Below, in pieces: positions 17,037 to 26,983 of a DNA stretch of 64,000 nucleotides (positions are counted from its first letter, which is position 1; every line of letters starts with the position of its first letter). The DNA is from Hellea sp. (GTDB lineage: Bacteria > Pseudomonadota > Alphaproteobacteria > Caulobacterales > Maricaulaceae). Position numbers and translations under genes: made by a program. The notes beneath the pieces were generated by a model. It saw only the letters and a list, made by a program, of their open reading frames with translations, was not told where the DNA came from and searched no databases. The stretch covers positions 1 through 64,000 of the forward strand of contig JABDKG010000025.1 of assembly GCA_013002305.1 (NCBI GenBank), read 5' to 3'.

Positions 17037-20000
17037 ATGCGGGCAGATATCAAGCAATCATTGGTCAAATGGGTTCTGATTGGGGTCTTAGCCTTTTTCA
17101 TGGCCTTCACTCCGGCATTGGCTCAATCTACTGATGGATTGGAAGGGCCGGATTTTACAGTCGGTGAATTACAGCGCCGAATTGCCAATTTGAAGCCTGA
17201 CGACAATTTATCCGAACAAGACGTCAATTTATTAAAAGCGCAATATGAAAGTGCCATCACAACGATGGCATCCGCCAATGCCCAGCGAGAAATCGTTCAG
17301 CGCCTTATCCGTGAGCAAGAAACGGCGTCTGCCACGATTGATGAGATTAAGAATCAAATCAAGATCGCTGACAATGCGCCCTTATTAAGCATGTCAAAAG
17401 ACAGTATGACCGATGAGGATTTATTCTTACTCGAAGGCGAACTGCGAAAAAAACAAAGCGAAGTGAGCAGCCTGAGAGCCGAGATTGAAGGCTATGAACA
17501 GACGCTCAATAATCAAAATGACGAAGAATTTCGCGAGAAACTTTCTACTCATCGCCAAGTTTTGTCCAATATATCAGCACAGTTAGCCGAATTAGGCGAA
17601 GGCGAGCTTGGACCATTGGAAAGGGCAAGTAAAACCTTGTTGGAAGCCCGCCAATATAACCAACAGGCGTCCATCGCTGCAATAGAACAGGAACTCGCGG
17701 CAATTCCAACAAAGCTGGAAATTATAAGTTTGCGCGAAGAACTTGCTAAATCTAATTTGCAGCGCGCAGAGAAAGATGTGCAGACGTTGCAAAGCCAAAC
17801 CGGAAAACGCAGGGTCAATGAAGCGCAAAAGATTTTCGAAGATGCTGAACTCGGCATCTCATTGCTGGAGAACGCTCATCCACTGATCCTTGACTACGCG
17901 GCGGAAAATTTGTCAATCGCTAGACAGAATTTGGATATTACACAAAATACCAGCGCCTATCCGCGGCGAAAGGCACAAACGCGCAGTCAGGCCAGTGAGA
18001 TCGCCAGCGATGCCCAGATTGCGGAAGACCTGACGAGTGTAGGACAAATTAACAGAGAATCCGGCGCAATCTTGCGGCGATTAAAAGATCAGCGCCCGTC
18101 AATTAACCAAGTTAAGTCTGATATTAAAAGCAATCGAAAGCGACAGATTTTAGCGACTCAGAATGAGTTGCGCGCCGAACAGCGCCGCCGAAATATGCCG
18201 ATCGGGCAGTTTGACGAAAAGCCCATTTTTAACGAATGGAAAGCGGATAATCCGGATGCATTAGAACTCACCGACTCTGATTTAGAAATTCTTAACGCGC
18301 TTTATATTGAGCGCCGCGAATTGCTCCGGACCATGGCCAATTCGGCGCGAGAAGAATTAGCCGAAATCAAGGACCTGGAAACTGAACAGCAAAAACTCCT
18401 TGAGCAAACAACACGCCTTGCTTCCATTCTGAATAAGAATATTTTGTGGCTCCCGAGTGTTCAGGCCATCAATCTGGATTGGCCGGCAAAAGTGACCCGC
18501 GGTGTTTTGGACGTGATGAGTCTGTCCAATGCTTCCAAAATAACTCAGACATTTGGACGTCAGATTAAGGCCTATTGGTTGCCGATGATTTTTGCAATGG
18601 GATTTGCAGGCTTCTTTTGGTTTAGCCGACGCAGGCTACGCGAAGAAGTTTCCGAAATATCCCGCCGTGTCGGACGGGTTAAAAAGGATAATTTTTGGCT
18701 CACGCCGCAAACCTTATTGGCGACAATTTTAATTGCTGCGCCGCTTCCCTTGATTTTACTCATGTTAGGCATTGTGTTCAAATATAGCGGATCTCCTGAC
18801 AGCTTTATTTTGTCTTTCGGTCAAAGCGGAATTGAGCTTGCAGGCTTTATTTGGTTCTTCCTCATATGGCGGGAATGGAACCGCGAAAAATCGCTCTATG
18901 CGGCTCATTATAATGTCCCGCTTTTGATGCGCGATAACTCATTGAAACAGTTTAATTGGTTTATTCCGCTGGCTGGCCTAAGCACCGCGCTTGTGACTTT
19001 AACGCAGAACAGTCGCAATCCCGACGTTTATGAAGGATTTAGCTTACTGGCTTTCATCATAACGGCTCTATTATTAGCCTGGCTGGGCCTTCGCTTGTTG
19101 GTTTTGAGAAAGACCTCATTGGTAAGTGTGTTTTCAAAGAACAGCCTGTTTCGAAAATATCATAAAATATTTGTCGTCTTGGCGGTTGGGCTTCCGCTCT
19201 TGTCAGCTCTTCTGGCCGCTATTGGTTATTATGATACGGCCAGAGTATTGCTTTCACGCTTATTTTTCTCAGGCGGCGTTATTGTCATTACCCATACGCT
19301 TTACGGCCTTTTTCGCCGGACCTTGATTGTCGCGCAGCGCAGGCTGTCATTGCGCCAGGCGATCGAAAAACAAGAAAAAGAAATTTTGGCGCGCGCGCAG
19401 GAAGAAGCCGCTGAAGAACGCGGCGAGATTCCGCCTCCTACGGTCAATTATGATGAGATTGATGTTGAGAGTTTAAGTCGGCAATCTGTTCAATTGATCA
19501 ATACATTTGTCGCGGTTGGTTTTGCAATTATAATGTGGATGTTGTGGCGTGATTTATTTCCGGCATTGGCGATTTTTGATAGCGTGAATTTGTGGCCCAC
19601 CGAGTTCAACGTCGATGGCGCGGCGACAAGTCATGTTTCCTTATGGAAGCTCATTCAGTCTTTGGCGATTGTTGTGCTGACGGTCATTTCAGCCAAAAAC
19701 CTACCAGCTCTTCTAGAGGTATTTGTCCTTAACAGGTCGCAAATGGATCGGGGTACCCGGTACGCGGTTGTGAGCGTTTTGGGCTATATAATTATTGCAT
19801 TGGGACTCGTTTGGGCCTTTAGCCGTCTCGGCGTGGATTGGTCTAAGCTTCAATGGATTGTGGCCGCCCTATCCGTTGGTATTGGTTTTGGTTTACAGGA
19901 AATTATCGCCAACTTTATTTCCGGGCTGATCATTTTGTTTGAGCGACCTATCCGGGTTGGAGATTATATCACAATTGGGGAGCAAAGCGGAACAGTTCAC

Positions 20001-20420
20001 AGGATCAAAATAAGGGCGACCACTTTATCGGATTTGGATAATCGCGAGATATTCATTCCGAATAAAGAGCTGATCACTCAAAAAGTTATGAATTGGACTC
20101 TCACGGATTCTATAACCCGTCTGATTATTCCTGTCGGGATCGCCTATGGGTCAGATACGGACAAAGCGCGCGAGATCATGCAAAATGTAATTTATGCGAA
20201 TTCCCGCGTGTTGGATCGCCCTAAATCAAATGTCTTTTTCCTGGGCTTTGGCGATAGTTCACTGGATTTCGAACTTCGAATTTTCGTCCGTAGTGTTGAT
20301 GATCGTTTCTCCGTCAGTCACGAGATTCACACCGCGATTAATAAAGCGCTTGCTAAGGCCGATATCGAAATTCCGTTCCCGCAACGGGATTTACATTTCA
20401 GGTCCGGCTCGCCGAGCTAG
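17037..20420 (+). CDS. Large mechanosensitive channel, MscS superfamily with DUF3772-type periplasmic region
   Basis: The 1127-aa inner-membrane channel opens on membrane tension to release solutes. Signal peptide: WVLIGVLAFFMAFTPALAQ. Residues about 30-480 form a long, mostly alpha-helical and coiled-coil periplasmic domain rich in E, Q, L and A. Residues about 500-870 hold many membrane segments. The MscS core starts near 920 with the pore helix region LSVGIGFGLQEIIANFISGL, followed by ILFERPIRVGDYITIGEQSG and the beta domain (IFIPNKELITQKVMNWTL). The layout resembles MscK or YbdG-like multi-TM channels. Its 3' end overlaps the convergent alkB gene by 23 bp. Confidence 0.9.
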   Translation: MRADIKQSLVKWVLIGVLAFFMAFTPALAQSTDGLEGPDFTVGELQRRIANLKPDDNLSEQDVNLLKAQYESAITTMASANAQREIVQRLIREQETASATIDEIKNQIKIADNAPLLSMSKDSMTDEDLFLLEGELRKKQSEVSSLRAEIEGYEQTLNNQNDEEFREKLSTHRQVLSNISAQLAELGEGELGPLERASKTLLEARQYNQQASIAAIEQELAAIPTKLEIISLREELAKSNLQRAEKDVQTLQSQTGKRRVNEAQKIFEDAELGISLLENAHPLILDYAAENLSIARQNLDITQNTSAYPRRKAQTRSQASEIASDAQIAEDLTSVGQINRESGAILRRLKDQRPSINQVKSDIKSNRKRQILATQNELRAEQRRRNMPIGQFDEKPIFNEWKADNPDALELTDSDLEILNALYIERRELLRTMANSAREELAEIKDLETEQQKLLEQTTRLASILNKNILWLPSVQAINLDWPAKVTRGVLDVMSLSNASKITQTFGRQIKAYWLPMIFAMGFAGFFWFSRRRLREEVSEISRRVGRVKKDNFWLTPQTLLATILIAAPLPLILLMLGIVFKYSGSPDSFILSFGQSGIELAGFIWFFLIWREWNREKSLYAAHYNVPLLMRDNSLKQFNWFIPLAGLSTALVTLTQNSRNPDVYEGFSLLAFIITALLLAWLGLRLLVLRKTSLVSVFSKNSLFRKYHKIFVVLAVGLPLLSALLAAIGYYDTARVLLSRLFFSGGVIVITHTLYGLFRRTLIVAQRRLSLRQAIEKQEKEILARAQEEAAEERGEIPPPTVNYDEIDVESLSRQSVQLINTFVAVGFAIIMWMLWRDLFPALAIFDSVNLWPTEFNVDGAATSHVSLWKLIQSLAIVVLTVISAKNLPALLEVFVLNRSQMDRGTRYAVVSVLGYIIIALGLVWAFSRLGVDWSKLQWIVAALSVGIGFGLQEIIANFISGLIILFERPIRVGDYITIGEQSGTVHRIKIRATTLSDLDNREIFIPNKELITQKVMNWTLTDSITRLIIPVGIAYGSDTDKAREIMQNVIYANSRVLDRPKSNVFFLGFGDSSLDFELRIFVRSVDDRFSVSHEIHTAINKALAKADIEIPFPQRDLHFRSGSPS

Positions 20421-21555
20421 AGGCACCCTCTGTATGAGCGAGGTCTTTTGTCAGTACCTTGCGCATATCGCCGCCGACATGAGCAAGCAAAATTGGGTCC
20501 ATCACGCGCCTAAAAAGCGGCGGGAAATAAGCCAATAGCGTCATGCCGCCATACCCAAGCGGCAGCACCGGCACTTTTTCGAAATTGCGAAGGTGCTGGT
20601 AATGCCGTGAAGGATGAGCATGGTGATCGGAATGGCGCGCGAGGTTATAGCTGATCATATTTGTGACCATCATATTGCTGTTCCAGCTGTGATGCGGCTG
20701 ACAAGGCAGATATTTCCCGTCGGGACGCTTTTCCCGAAGCATTCCGTAATGCGCGTAATAGTTTTGGGAGGTTAGGGCAGACGCCGATACAAATGCTGTG
20801 ATCAACATATAAGGCAACGCGGCCGATCCAAGCCAAAGCACTAAGGCAGACCATAAAACCAGCGCCATCAGACTTGCGATCACAACTTCATTTTTTAATG
20901 AAAATCTCGAATAACCCCGGCGCGACGCGCGCTTGGACTCCAGACGCCAGGCGCGTTTCCATGCCCCGGGATATTCCCGCGCCATAAAAGCCCAGTAACC
21001 TTCGCCAAAACGGGCCGTTGCAGAATCTCGCGGCGTTGCGACATCGCTGTGATGGCCCTGATTGTGCTCGACGCGGAAATGGCCGTAGAAACTTGGCGCT
21101 AGCATGAAAAGCGATATCCATTTTGAAATTTTATCAGTTTTATGGCCAACCTCGTGACCGGAATTGATGGCAAAGGCGAGGCCCCAGCCATGGGCGATAG
21201 CGAGCGCAACATACGACGAGATCGGCAGGGGCTGCGTTACCACATACCAAGCCCCAATAATCCAAGTCAGATAAATCACGGGCAAGAGCGAGTGCACCAT
21301 AAATTTGTAGAAAGTCGAAAGCTCTGCCTGTTCTTCGGCCAGTCCCAGAAAGTCATTTTTGTCTTCGCCGATAATCATTTCTACAATTGGCATGATCACA
21401 TAAATAAAAACGACCGGTGCCCACGCAAAATGCACATTGCCGGTCAGCAGAATCAATCCAATGCCCATAAGCGGAACGATCGGATAGGTCAGAGACACAA
21501 GCCATATATGCCGTTTGGCAGAGGGGTTCTTTTCAAAATAGGACGTGACACTCAT
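20398..21555 (-). CDS. alkB: Alkane 1-monooxygenase (AlkB-type membrane diiron hydroxylase)
   Basis: The 385-aa inner-membrane enzyme hydroxylates terminal methyl groups of medium-chain alkanes using rubredoxin-delivered electrons. All histidine clusters are present: NSGHEVGHKTDK, EHNQGHHSDVATP, and ARHSDHHAHPSRHYQHL. The AlkB signature NYYAHYGMLREKRPDGKY is also there. Hydrophobic spans lie at about 20-60, 85-135 and 225-265. ATG 21555 follows AAGGAATAT. It is divergent from tetR, with a promoter overlapped by palindromic operators, so it is probably repressed by that TetR protein. No rubredoxin gene is in the window. A related function such as xylene or fatty-acid hydroxylation is possible but the motifs favour AlkB. 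Confidence 0.92.
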   Translation of the reverse strand: MSVTSYFEKNPSAKRHIWLVSLTYPIVPLMGIGLILLTGNVHFAWAPVVFIYVIMPIVEMIIGEDKNDFLGLAEEQAELSTFYKFMVHSLLPVIYLTWIIGAWYVVTQPLPISSYVALAIAHGWGLAFAINSGHEVGHKTDKISKWISLFMLAPSFYGHFRVEHNQGHHSDVATPRDSATARFGEGYWAFMAREYPGAWKRAWRLESKRASRRGYSRFSLKNEVVIASLMALVLWSALVLWLGSAALPYMLITAFVSASALTSQNYYAHYGMLREKRPDGKYLPCQPHHSWNSNMMVTNMISYNLARHSDHHAHPSRHYQHLRNFEKVPVLPLGYGGMTLLAYFPPLFRRVMDPILLAHVGGDMRKVLTKDLAHTEGASSSASRT

Positions 21556-21579
21556 CGTAATATTCCTTCTTCGAGCGTA

Positions 21580-21607
21580 GAAATACCGTTATTGATAAAA
21601 TTGTCAA
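21580..21607 (-). promoter_or_regulatory. Predicted alkB promoter
   Basis: On the minus strand a perfect -35 box TTGACA (21602-21607) is followed after 16 bp by TATTTC (21580-21585), about 25 bp from the alkB ATG. The -35 box lies inside the palindrome at 21591-21608, so a bound repressor would block it. Confidence 0.55.
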
Positions 21608-21608
21608 T
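21591..21608. promoter_or_regulatory. Operator-like palindrome 1 (TetR-type)
   Basis: ATTGATAA-AA-TTGTCAAT is an 18-bp inverted repeat with one mismatched pair. It covers the -35 box and part of the spacer of the predicted alkB promoter. Confidence 0.65.
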
Positions 21609-21614
21609 AGCGTA

Positions 21615-21632
21615 ATTGATAAAATTATCAAT
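21615..21632. promoter_or_regulatory. Operator-like palindrome 2 (TetR-type)
   Basis: ATTGATAA-AA-TTATCAAT is an 18-bp inverted repeat with perfect 8-bp arms. It starts exactly 24 bp after the first palindrome and shares 17 of 18 bases with it. Paired identical sites between divergent genes are typical of TetR-family autoregulated control. Confidence 0.7.
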
Positions 21633-21668
21633 GTTGTTTTTCTCTGGCGGCGATTTATAACAAGGCCC

Positions 21669-22229
21669 ATGTCCCAATCCCGCCAAAGACTCGACCCGGA
21701 AGCGCGACGCCGCCAACTCATAGACTTGGCGATGCAGGTGTTTGCTACGGACGGGCTGGAGCGGGCAGGGCATGGCGACATTGCAAAGCTGGCCGGCGTA
21801 TCGACCGCGACTGTGTTTAATTATTTTCCGACGCGAGAAGATCTGGTCGAAGCGGTGCTTGAGGAGGTCCGGGAACAGTTTCGCGCCATGTTTGCCGCAT
21901 TTGGTGATGTTAAAACAGAACAAGCCATTGGCGTAAGAGTGATGGTCGCCGGGTTTAATCATTTGATCGAGAACCGGCCTAATATGATCAAGACCTTTTT
22001 GCGCTGGACGGTCGCATTCGGAGATCAGAACCGTAAAGCTTATCTGGATTTTCAAGACGAAATGTTGACCGAAATATCAAAGCGTTTGAAAAACTCGACG
22101 CCGGATCGCTCTGATGCCCGCATCATCATGGGCTCGGCGGACATGTACGCCCTCATGAAGCTGGATAATACGCCGGATGATGTTATAGCCCGCTTTGTCG
22201 ATCGATTGCTGTCGGTTCTGGGGGAATAA
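21669..22229 (+). CDS. TetR/AcrR-family transcriptional regulator
   Basis: The 186-aa regulator has an N-terminal helix-turn-helix (residues about 12-58: RRRQLIDLAMQVFATDGLER, then IAKLAGVSTATVFNYFPTRE) and a helical ligand-binding C-terminal domain. It is divergent from alkB with two matching palindromes between them, so the simplest model is a repressor of alkB and of its own operon, released by an alkane- or fatty-acid-like ligand. The ligand is an inference. Its TAA stop shares an A with the ATG of the TonB receptor gene (TAATG), so the two are translationally coupled. Confidence 0.9.
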   Translation: MSQSRQRLDPEARRRQLIDLAMQVFATDGLERAGHGDIAKLAGVSTATVFNYFPTREDLVEAVLEEVREQFRAMFAAFGDVKTEQAIGVRVMVAGFNHLIENRPNMIKTFLRWTVAFGDQNRKAYLDFQDEMLTEISKRLKNSTPDRSDARIIMGSADMYALMKLDNTPDDVIARFVDRLLSVLGE

Positions 22230-24373
22230 TGCGCACATTACTGATGATGGTTGTGGCCTTGGCGCCTCTGGGTTTTACGCAAGCGCAAAAGTCTCAAATA
22301 GAAGAGTCTGAATATATTGAAGATGATATCGTCCATTACGGAACGAAAATTCCTAGTGAATTGAGCGATTTGCCGGTTGCCGTCCGCGTAGCAGGATTGG
22401 ATGAAATCAGCATTTTGCCCTTGTCCGCGGCTGACGCCATTTCTATGGACACGATCATCGTCACAGAAACTCGGAACCGGGACCGAAAATTCGATATTCC
22501 GGCCAAGATTGAAAAATTGTCCGGCGCGCAGCTCGAAAACCTCTCGGCGGTGCATCCGGCAGAAGCCCTTAATACGGTATCGGGAGTTCATATCCACCGC
22601 GGCAGCGGAATGGAGCATCTCACATCTATTCGTTCACCTATCCTGACCGGCGGCGCAGGGGCCGGGTCGTTTCTTTATCTTCAAGACGGCTTACCTTTGC
22701 GTTCCGCCGGCTTCTCCAATGTCAACGGATTGTTTGAGGCCCATACCGAGCTGGGGGCGGGTCTGGAGATTTATAAAGGCCCTGGCAGCGTGCTTTACGG
22801 CTCAAATTCCCTGCACGGCATGGTCAACACGGTTAGCCGCATGCCGGACGGAAAAACCCGTTATCGGATATTGGCGGGTGAGGACGGACATGCCTCGGCG
22901 GCGATCAGCCATTCGAATGTCAGTGATCAGCGCGAAGGCTATATCGTCAATCTGGCGCTTGCTCATGACAATGGATTTCGTGATGAAAGCGGCTATGATC
23001 AGCAAAAGCTCAGCATCCGTGTCGATGAAGGTCTCGGCGATTGGGATATGATCTGGCAGGTCAGTTACCAGAACCTCAATCAGGAAACGGCCGGATTCAT
23101 TCGCGGCGATGAAGCCTACCGTGATGACACTCTTCGATTTACTAATCCGAACCCGGAAGCCTATCGTGACTCGCGCTCCGTCCGCTCTCATATTCGTTTA
23201 TCCAAAGACGTGCACCGAGACGACCAGCTGGTCATCATTCCTTATGCGCGCTGGACCGACATGGAATTTTTACGCCACTTCGTGCCGGGACAGGCGACCG
23301 AAAAAGTCGGCCATTGGAGCGTTGGCGCGCTCAATACCTATCATGGTCAAAACTATCTGGTTGGTTTTGACGCCGATTTTACAAGTGGTTATCTGGAAGA
23401 GTTTCAAGCGGGCCCGAGCGTGTTCTCGTTCGTTCAGGGCGAGCATTATGATTACGACGTCGATGCGGTGACGCTGGCCGCCTATGGGGAATATGATCTG
23501 GAGCTGAATGGCCGCACAGATTTTAGTTTTGGCGCCCGCGCCGAATATGTCAATTACACTTACGATAACAAGATTGACACGATCGATGTGGGCCGCTTCC
23601 GGCGCGTCGATGATCGCTCAGATGATTTTTTCATCATAACGCCAAAGATCACATTATTGCGCGATCTTGGCGACAATCTTAATGGCTATGTTCGGGCGGT
23701 CCGGGGTGCCAGAGCTCCGCAGGTCTCTGATCTCTATTCCCTGCAAACCCAGCAGCAACCCGGCGAGATAAAGAACGAAACACTCGATAGTGTTGAGATT
23801 GGTATCAAAAAAGGCTTTGAGGATTTCAACTTTGAGATCGCTGCTTACGCCATGGAAAAAGACAATTTCTTTTTTCGCAACAGCGCAGGCCTGAATATCA
23901 CCAATGGCAAAACCAGCCATCGGGGACTAGAGGTTACAGTCGACTGGGACATGCGTGAATGGCTAGCTTTTTCCGGAAATCTCAATCTCGCGCGTCACAC
24001 TTATAATTTTGATGATGCTGCGAGTTCGCCTTCCAACACCATAACCGACGGCGACCGGGTCGATACGGCGCCGGATGTATTTGGTAGCGCCGTGCTGCGG
24101 GTCTCGCCTTTAGAGGGCCTTCATACCGAAATTGAATGGCGTCATCTCGGTAAATATTTTCTCGACCCGGGCAACAAGCAGACCTATCCTGGCCATGATA
24201 TGTTCACGCTGCGCGGCCAATATGAATTTTCCGACGCCGCCACTCTCTTCGTGCGGGTCGATAATCTGTTTGATACACGCTACGCCAATCGCGCCGATTT
24301 CGCGTTTGGCGCCGAGCGCTATTTCCCTGGACGGCCAAGGACTTTATTCGTCGGGCTTCGCGGCGAGTTCTAG
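22229..24373 (+). CDS. TonB-dependent outer-membrane receptor
   Basis: The 714-aa protein has a signal peptide ([20 protein letters not shown]), then about 55 residues of acidic linker, a TonB box-like segment (DTIIVTETR near residue 75), the plug domain ([49 protein letters not shown]) and a 22-strand barrel. The C-terminus fits outer-membrane insertion: [18 protein letters not shown], ending GLRGEF. It is co-translated with the TetR gene and is opposite alkB. An attractive inference is import of a hydrophobic substrate for AlkB across the outer membrane, but siderophore or other ligands cannot be excluded. Confidence 0.92.
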   Translation: MRTLLMMVVALAPLGFTQAQKSQIEESEYIEDDIVHYGTKIPSELSDLPVAVRVAGLDEISILPLSAADAISMDTIIVTETRNRDRKFDIPAKIEKLSGAQLENLSAVHPAEALNTVSGVHIHRGSGMEHLTSIRSPILTGGAGAGSFLYLQDGLPLRSAGFSNVNGLFEAHTELGAGLEIYKGPGSVLYGSNSLHGMVNTVSRMPDGKTRYRILAGEDGHASAAISHSNVSDQREGYIVNLALAHDNGFRDESGYDQQKLSIRVDEGLGDWDMIWQVSYQNLNQETAGFIRGDEAYRDDTLRFTNPNPEAYRDSRSVRSHIRLSKDVHRDDQLVIIPYARWTDMEFLRHFVPGQATEKVGHWSVGALNTYHGQNYLVGFDADFTSGYLEEFQAGPSVFSFVQGEHYDYDVDAVTLAAYGEYDLELNGRTDFSFGARAEYVNYTYDNKIDTIDVGRFRRVDDRSDDFFIITPKITLLRDLGDNLNGYVRAVRGARAPQVSDLYSLQTQQQPGEIKNETLDSVEIGIKKGFEDFNFEIAAYAMEKDNFFFRNSAGLNITNGKTSHRGLEVTVDWDMREWLAFSGNLNLARHTYNFDDAASSPSNTITDGDRVDTAPDVFGSAVLRVSPLEGLHTEIEWRHLGKYFLDPGNKQTYPGHDMFTLRGQYEFSDAATLFVRVDNLFDTRYANRADFAFGAERYFPGRPRTLFVGLRGEF

Positions 24374-24405
24374 ACAATGGACGAAAACATCCCTACCTAA
24401 CCGCC

Positions 24406-25473
24406 ATGCATATACCGGATCAAAAATTAGCTCAGGTTGTTGAGCGTTTCGAGCATATCGAAGCTCGGATGGGCGCGACCACCGATAGCGACGAGATTGT
24501 CCAGCTCGGCAAAGATTATGCCGAGCTTCGGCCGATCGCCGAAGGCGTGCGCAAACTACAATCGGTTCGGTCCGAGATGGAAGATCTGGAGGTTATGCTG
24601 GATGACCCGGAAATGGGTGCGATGGCCAAAGAAGAGCTTCAGACGCTTAAGGATAAGCTTCCGGATCTTGAGCATGAAGTGTCCTTATTGCTTCTGCCCA
24701 AAGACAAAGACGACAATGCCTCAATCGTGCTGGAAATCCGCGCCGGGACCGGCGGCGACGAAGCGGCGATTTTCGCCGGCGATCTATTTCGCATGTATGC
24801 GCGTTATGCGCAGATCAGCGGCTGGAAGGTCGAGGTCGAAAGCGAGTCCGAAGCCGATATGGGCGGGTACAAGGAAATCGTTGCTTCGATAACTGGCAAT
24901 GGCGTCTATGGCCGTCTCAAATTTGAAAGCGGCGTCCACCGCGTGCAGCGCGTCCCTGTCACGGAAACTCAAGGCAGAGTGCATACATCGGCCGCGACTG
25001 TGGCTGTGCTACCGGAACCTGAAGACATCGATATTGGTTTCTCCATGAGCGATGTCCGGGTCGATACGATGCGGGCATCCGGCGCCGGCGGCCAGCATGT
25101 CAACAAAACCGACTCGGCCGTTCGCATGACCCATGTTCCGACTGGCGTCGTGGTGGTCTGCGATGCCAAATCCCAGCACATGAACCGTGCCAACGCCGAA
25201 CGGATTCTCAAAATGCGGCTCTATGATATGGAAAAGCAGCGGCTCGACGAAGAGCGCGCCGACGAGCGCAAAGGGCAGGTTGGCTCCGGTGACCGCTCTG
25301 AACGCATACGAACTTATAACTATCCGCAGGGCCGTGTGACTGACCACCGGATTGGCCTAACGCTCTATAAGCTTGATAAGATCGTCGCTGGCGATGAGCT
25401 AGGCGATGTCATCGACGCGCTCGTCGCAGAAGATCAGGCAGCCCGTCTCGCGGCGATGGAAGCAGAAGGGTAA
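24406..25473 (+). CDS. prfA: Peptide chain release factor 1
   Basis: The 355-aa factor recognises UAA and UAG and releases the nascent protein. The GGQ catalytic motif is in [17 protein letters not shown]. The tripeptide that reads the stop codon is PVT ([19 protein letters not shown]), the PxT form of RF1 rather than the SPF of RF2. The N-terminal domain (about 1-100) is helical, and the C-terminus is RLAAMEAEG. The start ATG 24406 lies 32 bp after the TonB receptor stop with no strong ribosome-binding site. In many bacteria prmC, which methylates the GGQ glutamine, follows prfA; here a halogenase-like gene follows after 4 bp instead. Confidence 0.96.
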   Translation: MHIPDQKLAQVVERFEHIEARMGATTDSDEIVQLGKDYAELRPIAEGVRKLQSVRSEMEDLEVMLDDPEMGAMAKEELQTLKDKLPDLEHEVSLLLLPKDKDDNASIVLEIRAGTGGDEAAIFAGDLFRMYARYAQISGWKVEVESESEADMGGYKEIVASITGNGVYGRLKFESGVHRVQRVPVTETQGRVHTSAATVAVLPEPEDIDIGFSMSDVRVDTMRASGAGGQHVNKTDSAVRMTHVPTGVVVVCDAKSQHMNRANAERILKMRLYDMEKQRLDEERADERKGQVGSGDRSERIRTYNYPQGRVTDHRIGLTLYKLDKIVAGDELGDVIDALVAEDQAARLAAMEAEG

Positions 25474-25477
25474 TCGT

Positions 25478-26983
25478 GTGACCCAAACCCGCGTCAAAGA
25501 TGTCGTTATTGTCGGCGGCGGTACGGCAGGCTGGATCACGGCATCTATGCTGGTCAAATTCCTGGGGCCAGTGATCAATATTCACTTGATTGAAAGCGAA
25601 AAAATTGGCCGTGTTGGTGTTGGCGAAGCAACCATTCCGCCCATATTGCGGCTCAACAGGCTTTTCAATATTAACGAAGACGAAATGATGAGCGCTTGCG
25701 GCGCCACGGTAAAGCTTGGCATCAAGTTTGATAATTGGGGCCATAAAGGCGAATCCTATCTGCACGGCTTTGGACATAATGGGGTTCATCTGAATAATCT
25801 GCAGTTCCACCATTATTGGTTAAGGGCCAAAGAGCTTGGGATCGATGCGGATTATTGGGATTTTTCACCCAATTGGCAGGCCAGCAAAGCCCATAAATTT
25901 GCCCATAATGTTCGCGGGAAAAACGGGCTTTCGGATTTAATCTATGCCTATCATTTTGACGCGCTTTTATTTGCAGGGTTTTTGCGCAAATTCGCTGAAA
26001 AACTTGGCGTCAAACGCACCGAAGGTATTGTTACAAACGTAAATCTCAACGCCGAGGACGGGTTTATCAAGTCTGTCTCTATGGAGTCTGGCGAAGAGAT
26101 AAAAGGCGACCTATTTGTCGATTGTACAGGGTTTCGCAGTTTGCTTCTCGGCGAAGCTTTAGGCGTGCCCTATGTCGACTGGTCTAAATGGCTTCCGTGC
26201 AACCGCGCTGTCGCTTGCGGCAGTAGCCGGGTAGAACCGCTGCCGCCTTATACGAGAGCCGCCGCCCATGATGCTGGTTGGCAATGGACCATTCCTTTGC
26301 AGCATCGAAACGGCGAAGGCCATGTCTATTGCAGCGATTTCATGGAAGCGGATGAGGCCGAGAAAATTCTCCGGGACAATGTCGCTGGTGACTTCATCGG
26401 CCCGGCCAATCATATCAAATTTACAACTGGGCACCGCAAAGAATTTTGGCATAAAAACTGCGTCGGGATTGGATTGTCGAGCGGATTTTTAGAGCCCCTC
26501 GAGTCGACCTCAATACACTTAATTCAGCGATTTGCTGGCAAGCTCGTCGATCAGTTCCCAGCTTGGCCTATTCAGGACGGGCTTCGCAAAGAGTTTAACC
26601 GGCAAACTCTACACGAATTTGGATTGATACGGGATTTCCTTGTGCTTCACTATCACCGCACTGACCGGGAAGACACGGAGTTTTGGAAATATTGCAAACA
26701 TATGGAAATACCGGAAACGCTGTCTGACAAGATGGAATTGTTCCAATCTTCCGCCAAACTTCGCTGGGACCCAGAAGATGTTTTTGCGGACCCAAGCTGG
26801 GCGCAAGTCATGATCGGGCAGGGTATGATGCCGGATCAATATCAAACCCGCGCAACAGCCATGAACAAAACGCAGCTCGAACAGTTTTTCGCGCAAATGC
26901 GGCAAATGATTGAGAGTACGTTAAAAGATGTGCCGTCTCATTCCGACTATATCAATAGATATTGCCAGACTGATATATCCTGA
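25478..26983 (+). CDS. Flavin-dependent tryptophan halogenase family protein
   Basis: The 501-aa FAD-dependent monooxygenase-like protein has the dinucleotide-binding motif VIVGGGTAGWITASM at its start, the family sequence VGVGEATIPP, the active-site lysine region ATVKLGIKFDNW, the WxWxIP diagnostic as WQWTIPLQHRNGEGHVY, and SSGFLEPLESTSIHLIQRF. These are the residues of active tryptophan 7-halogenases, but many marine homologues act on unknown substrates, and no flavin reductase gene is present. I use GTG 25478, preceded by AGAAGGG; the frame is open further upstream inside prfA but without such a site. The gene begins 4 bp after the prfA stop, so it is probably translated from the prfA mRNA. 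Confidence 0.88.
   Translation: MTQTRVKDVVIVGGGTAGWITASMLVKFLGPVINIHLIESEKIGRVGVGEATIPPILRLNRLFNINEDEMMSACGATVKLGIKFDNWGHKGESYLHGFGHNGVHLNNLQFHHYWLRAKELGIDADYWDFSPNWQASKAHKFAHNVRGKNGLSDLIYAYHFDALLFAGFLRKFAEKLGVKRTEGIVTNVNLNAEDGFIKSVSMESGEEIKGDLFVDCTGFRSLLLGEALGVPYVDWSKWLPCNRAVACGSSRVEPLPPYTRAAAHDAGWQWTIPLQHRNGEGHVYCSDFMEADEAEKILRDNVAGDFIGPANHIKFTTGHRKEFWHKNCVGIGLSSGFLEPLESTSIHLIQRFAGKLVDQFPAWPIQDGLRKEFNRQTLHEFGLIRDFLVLHYHRTDREDTEFWKYCKHMEIPETLSDKMELFQSSAKLRWDPEDVFADPSWAQVMIGQGMMPDQYQTRATAMNKTQLEQFFAQMRQMIESTLKDVPSHSDYINRYCQTDIS

Noticed and set aside
25406-25477. Longer halogenase start inside prfA
   Set aside because: The extra 24 residues are basic, antiparallel to known halogenase starts and lack a ribosome-binding site; GTG 25478 has one.
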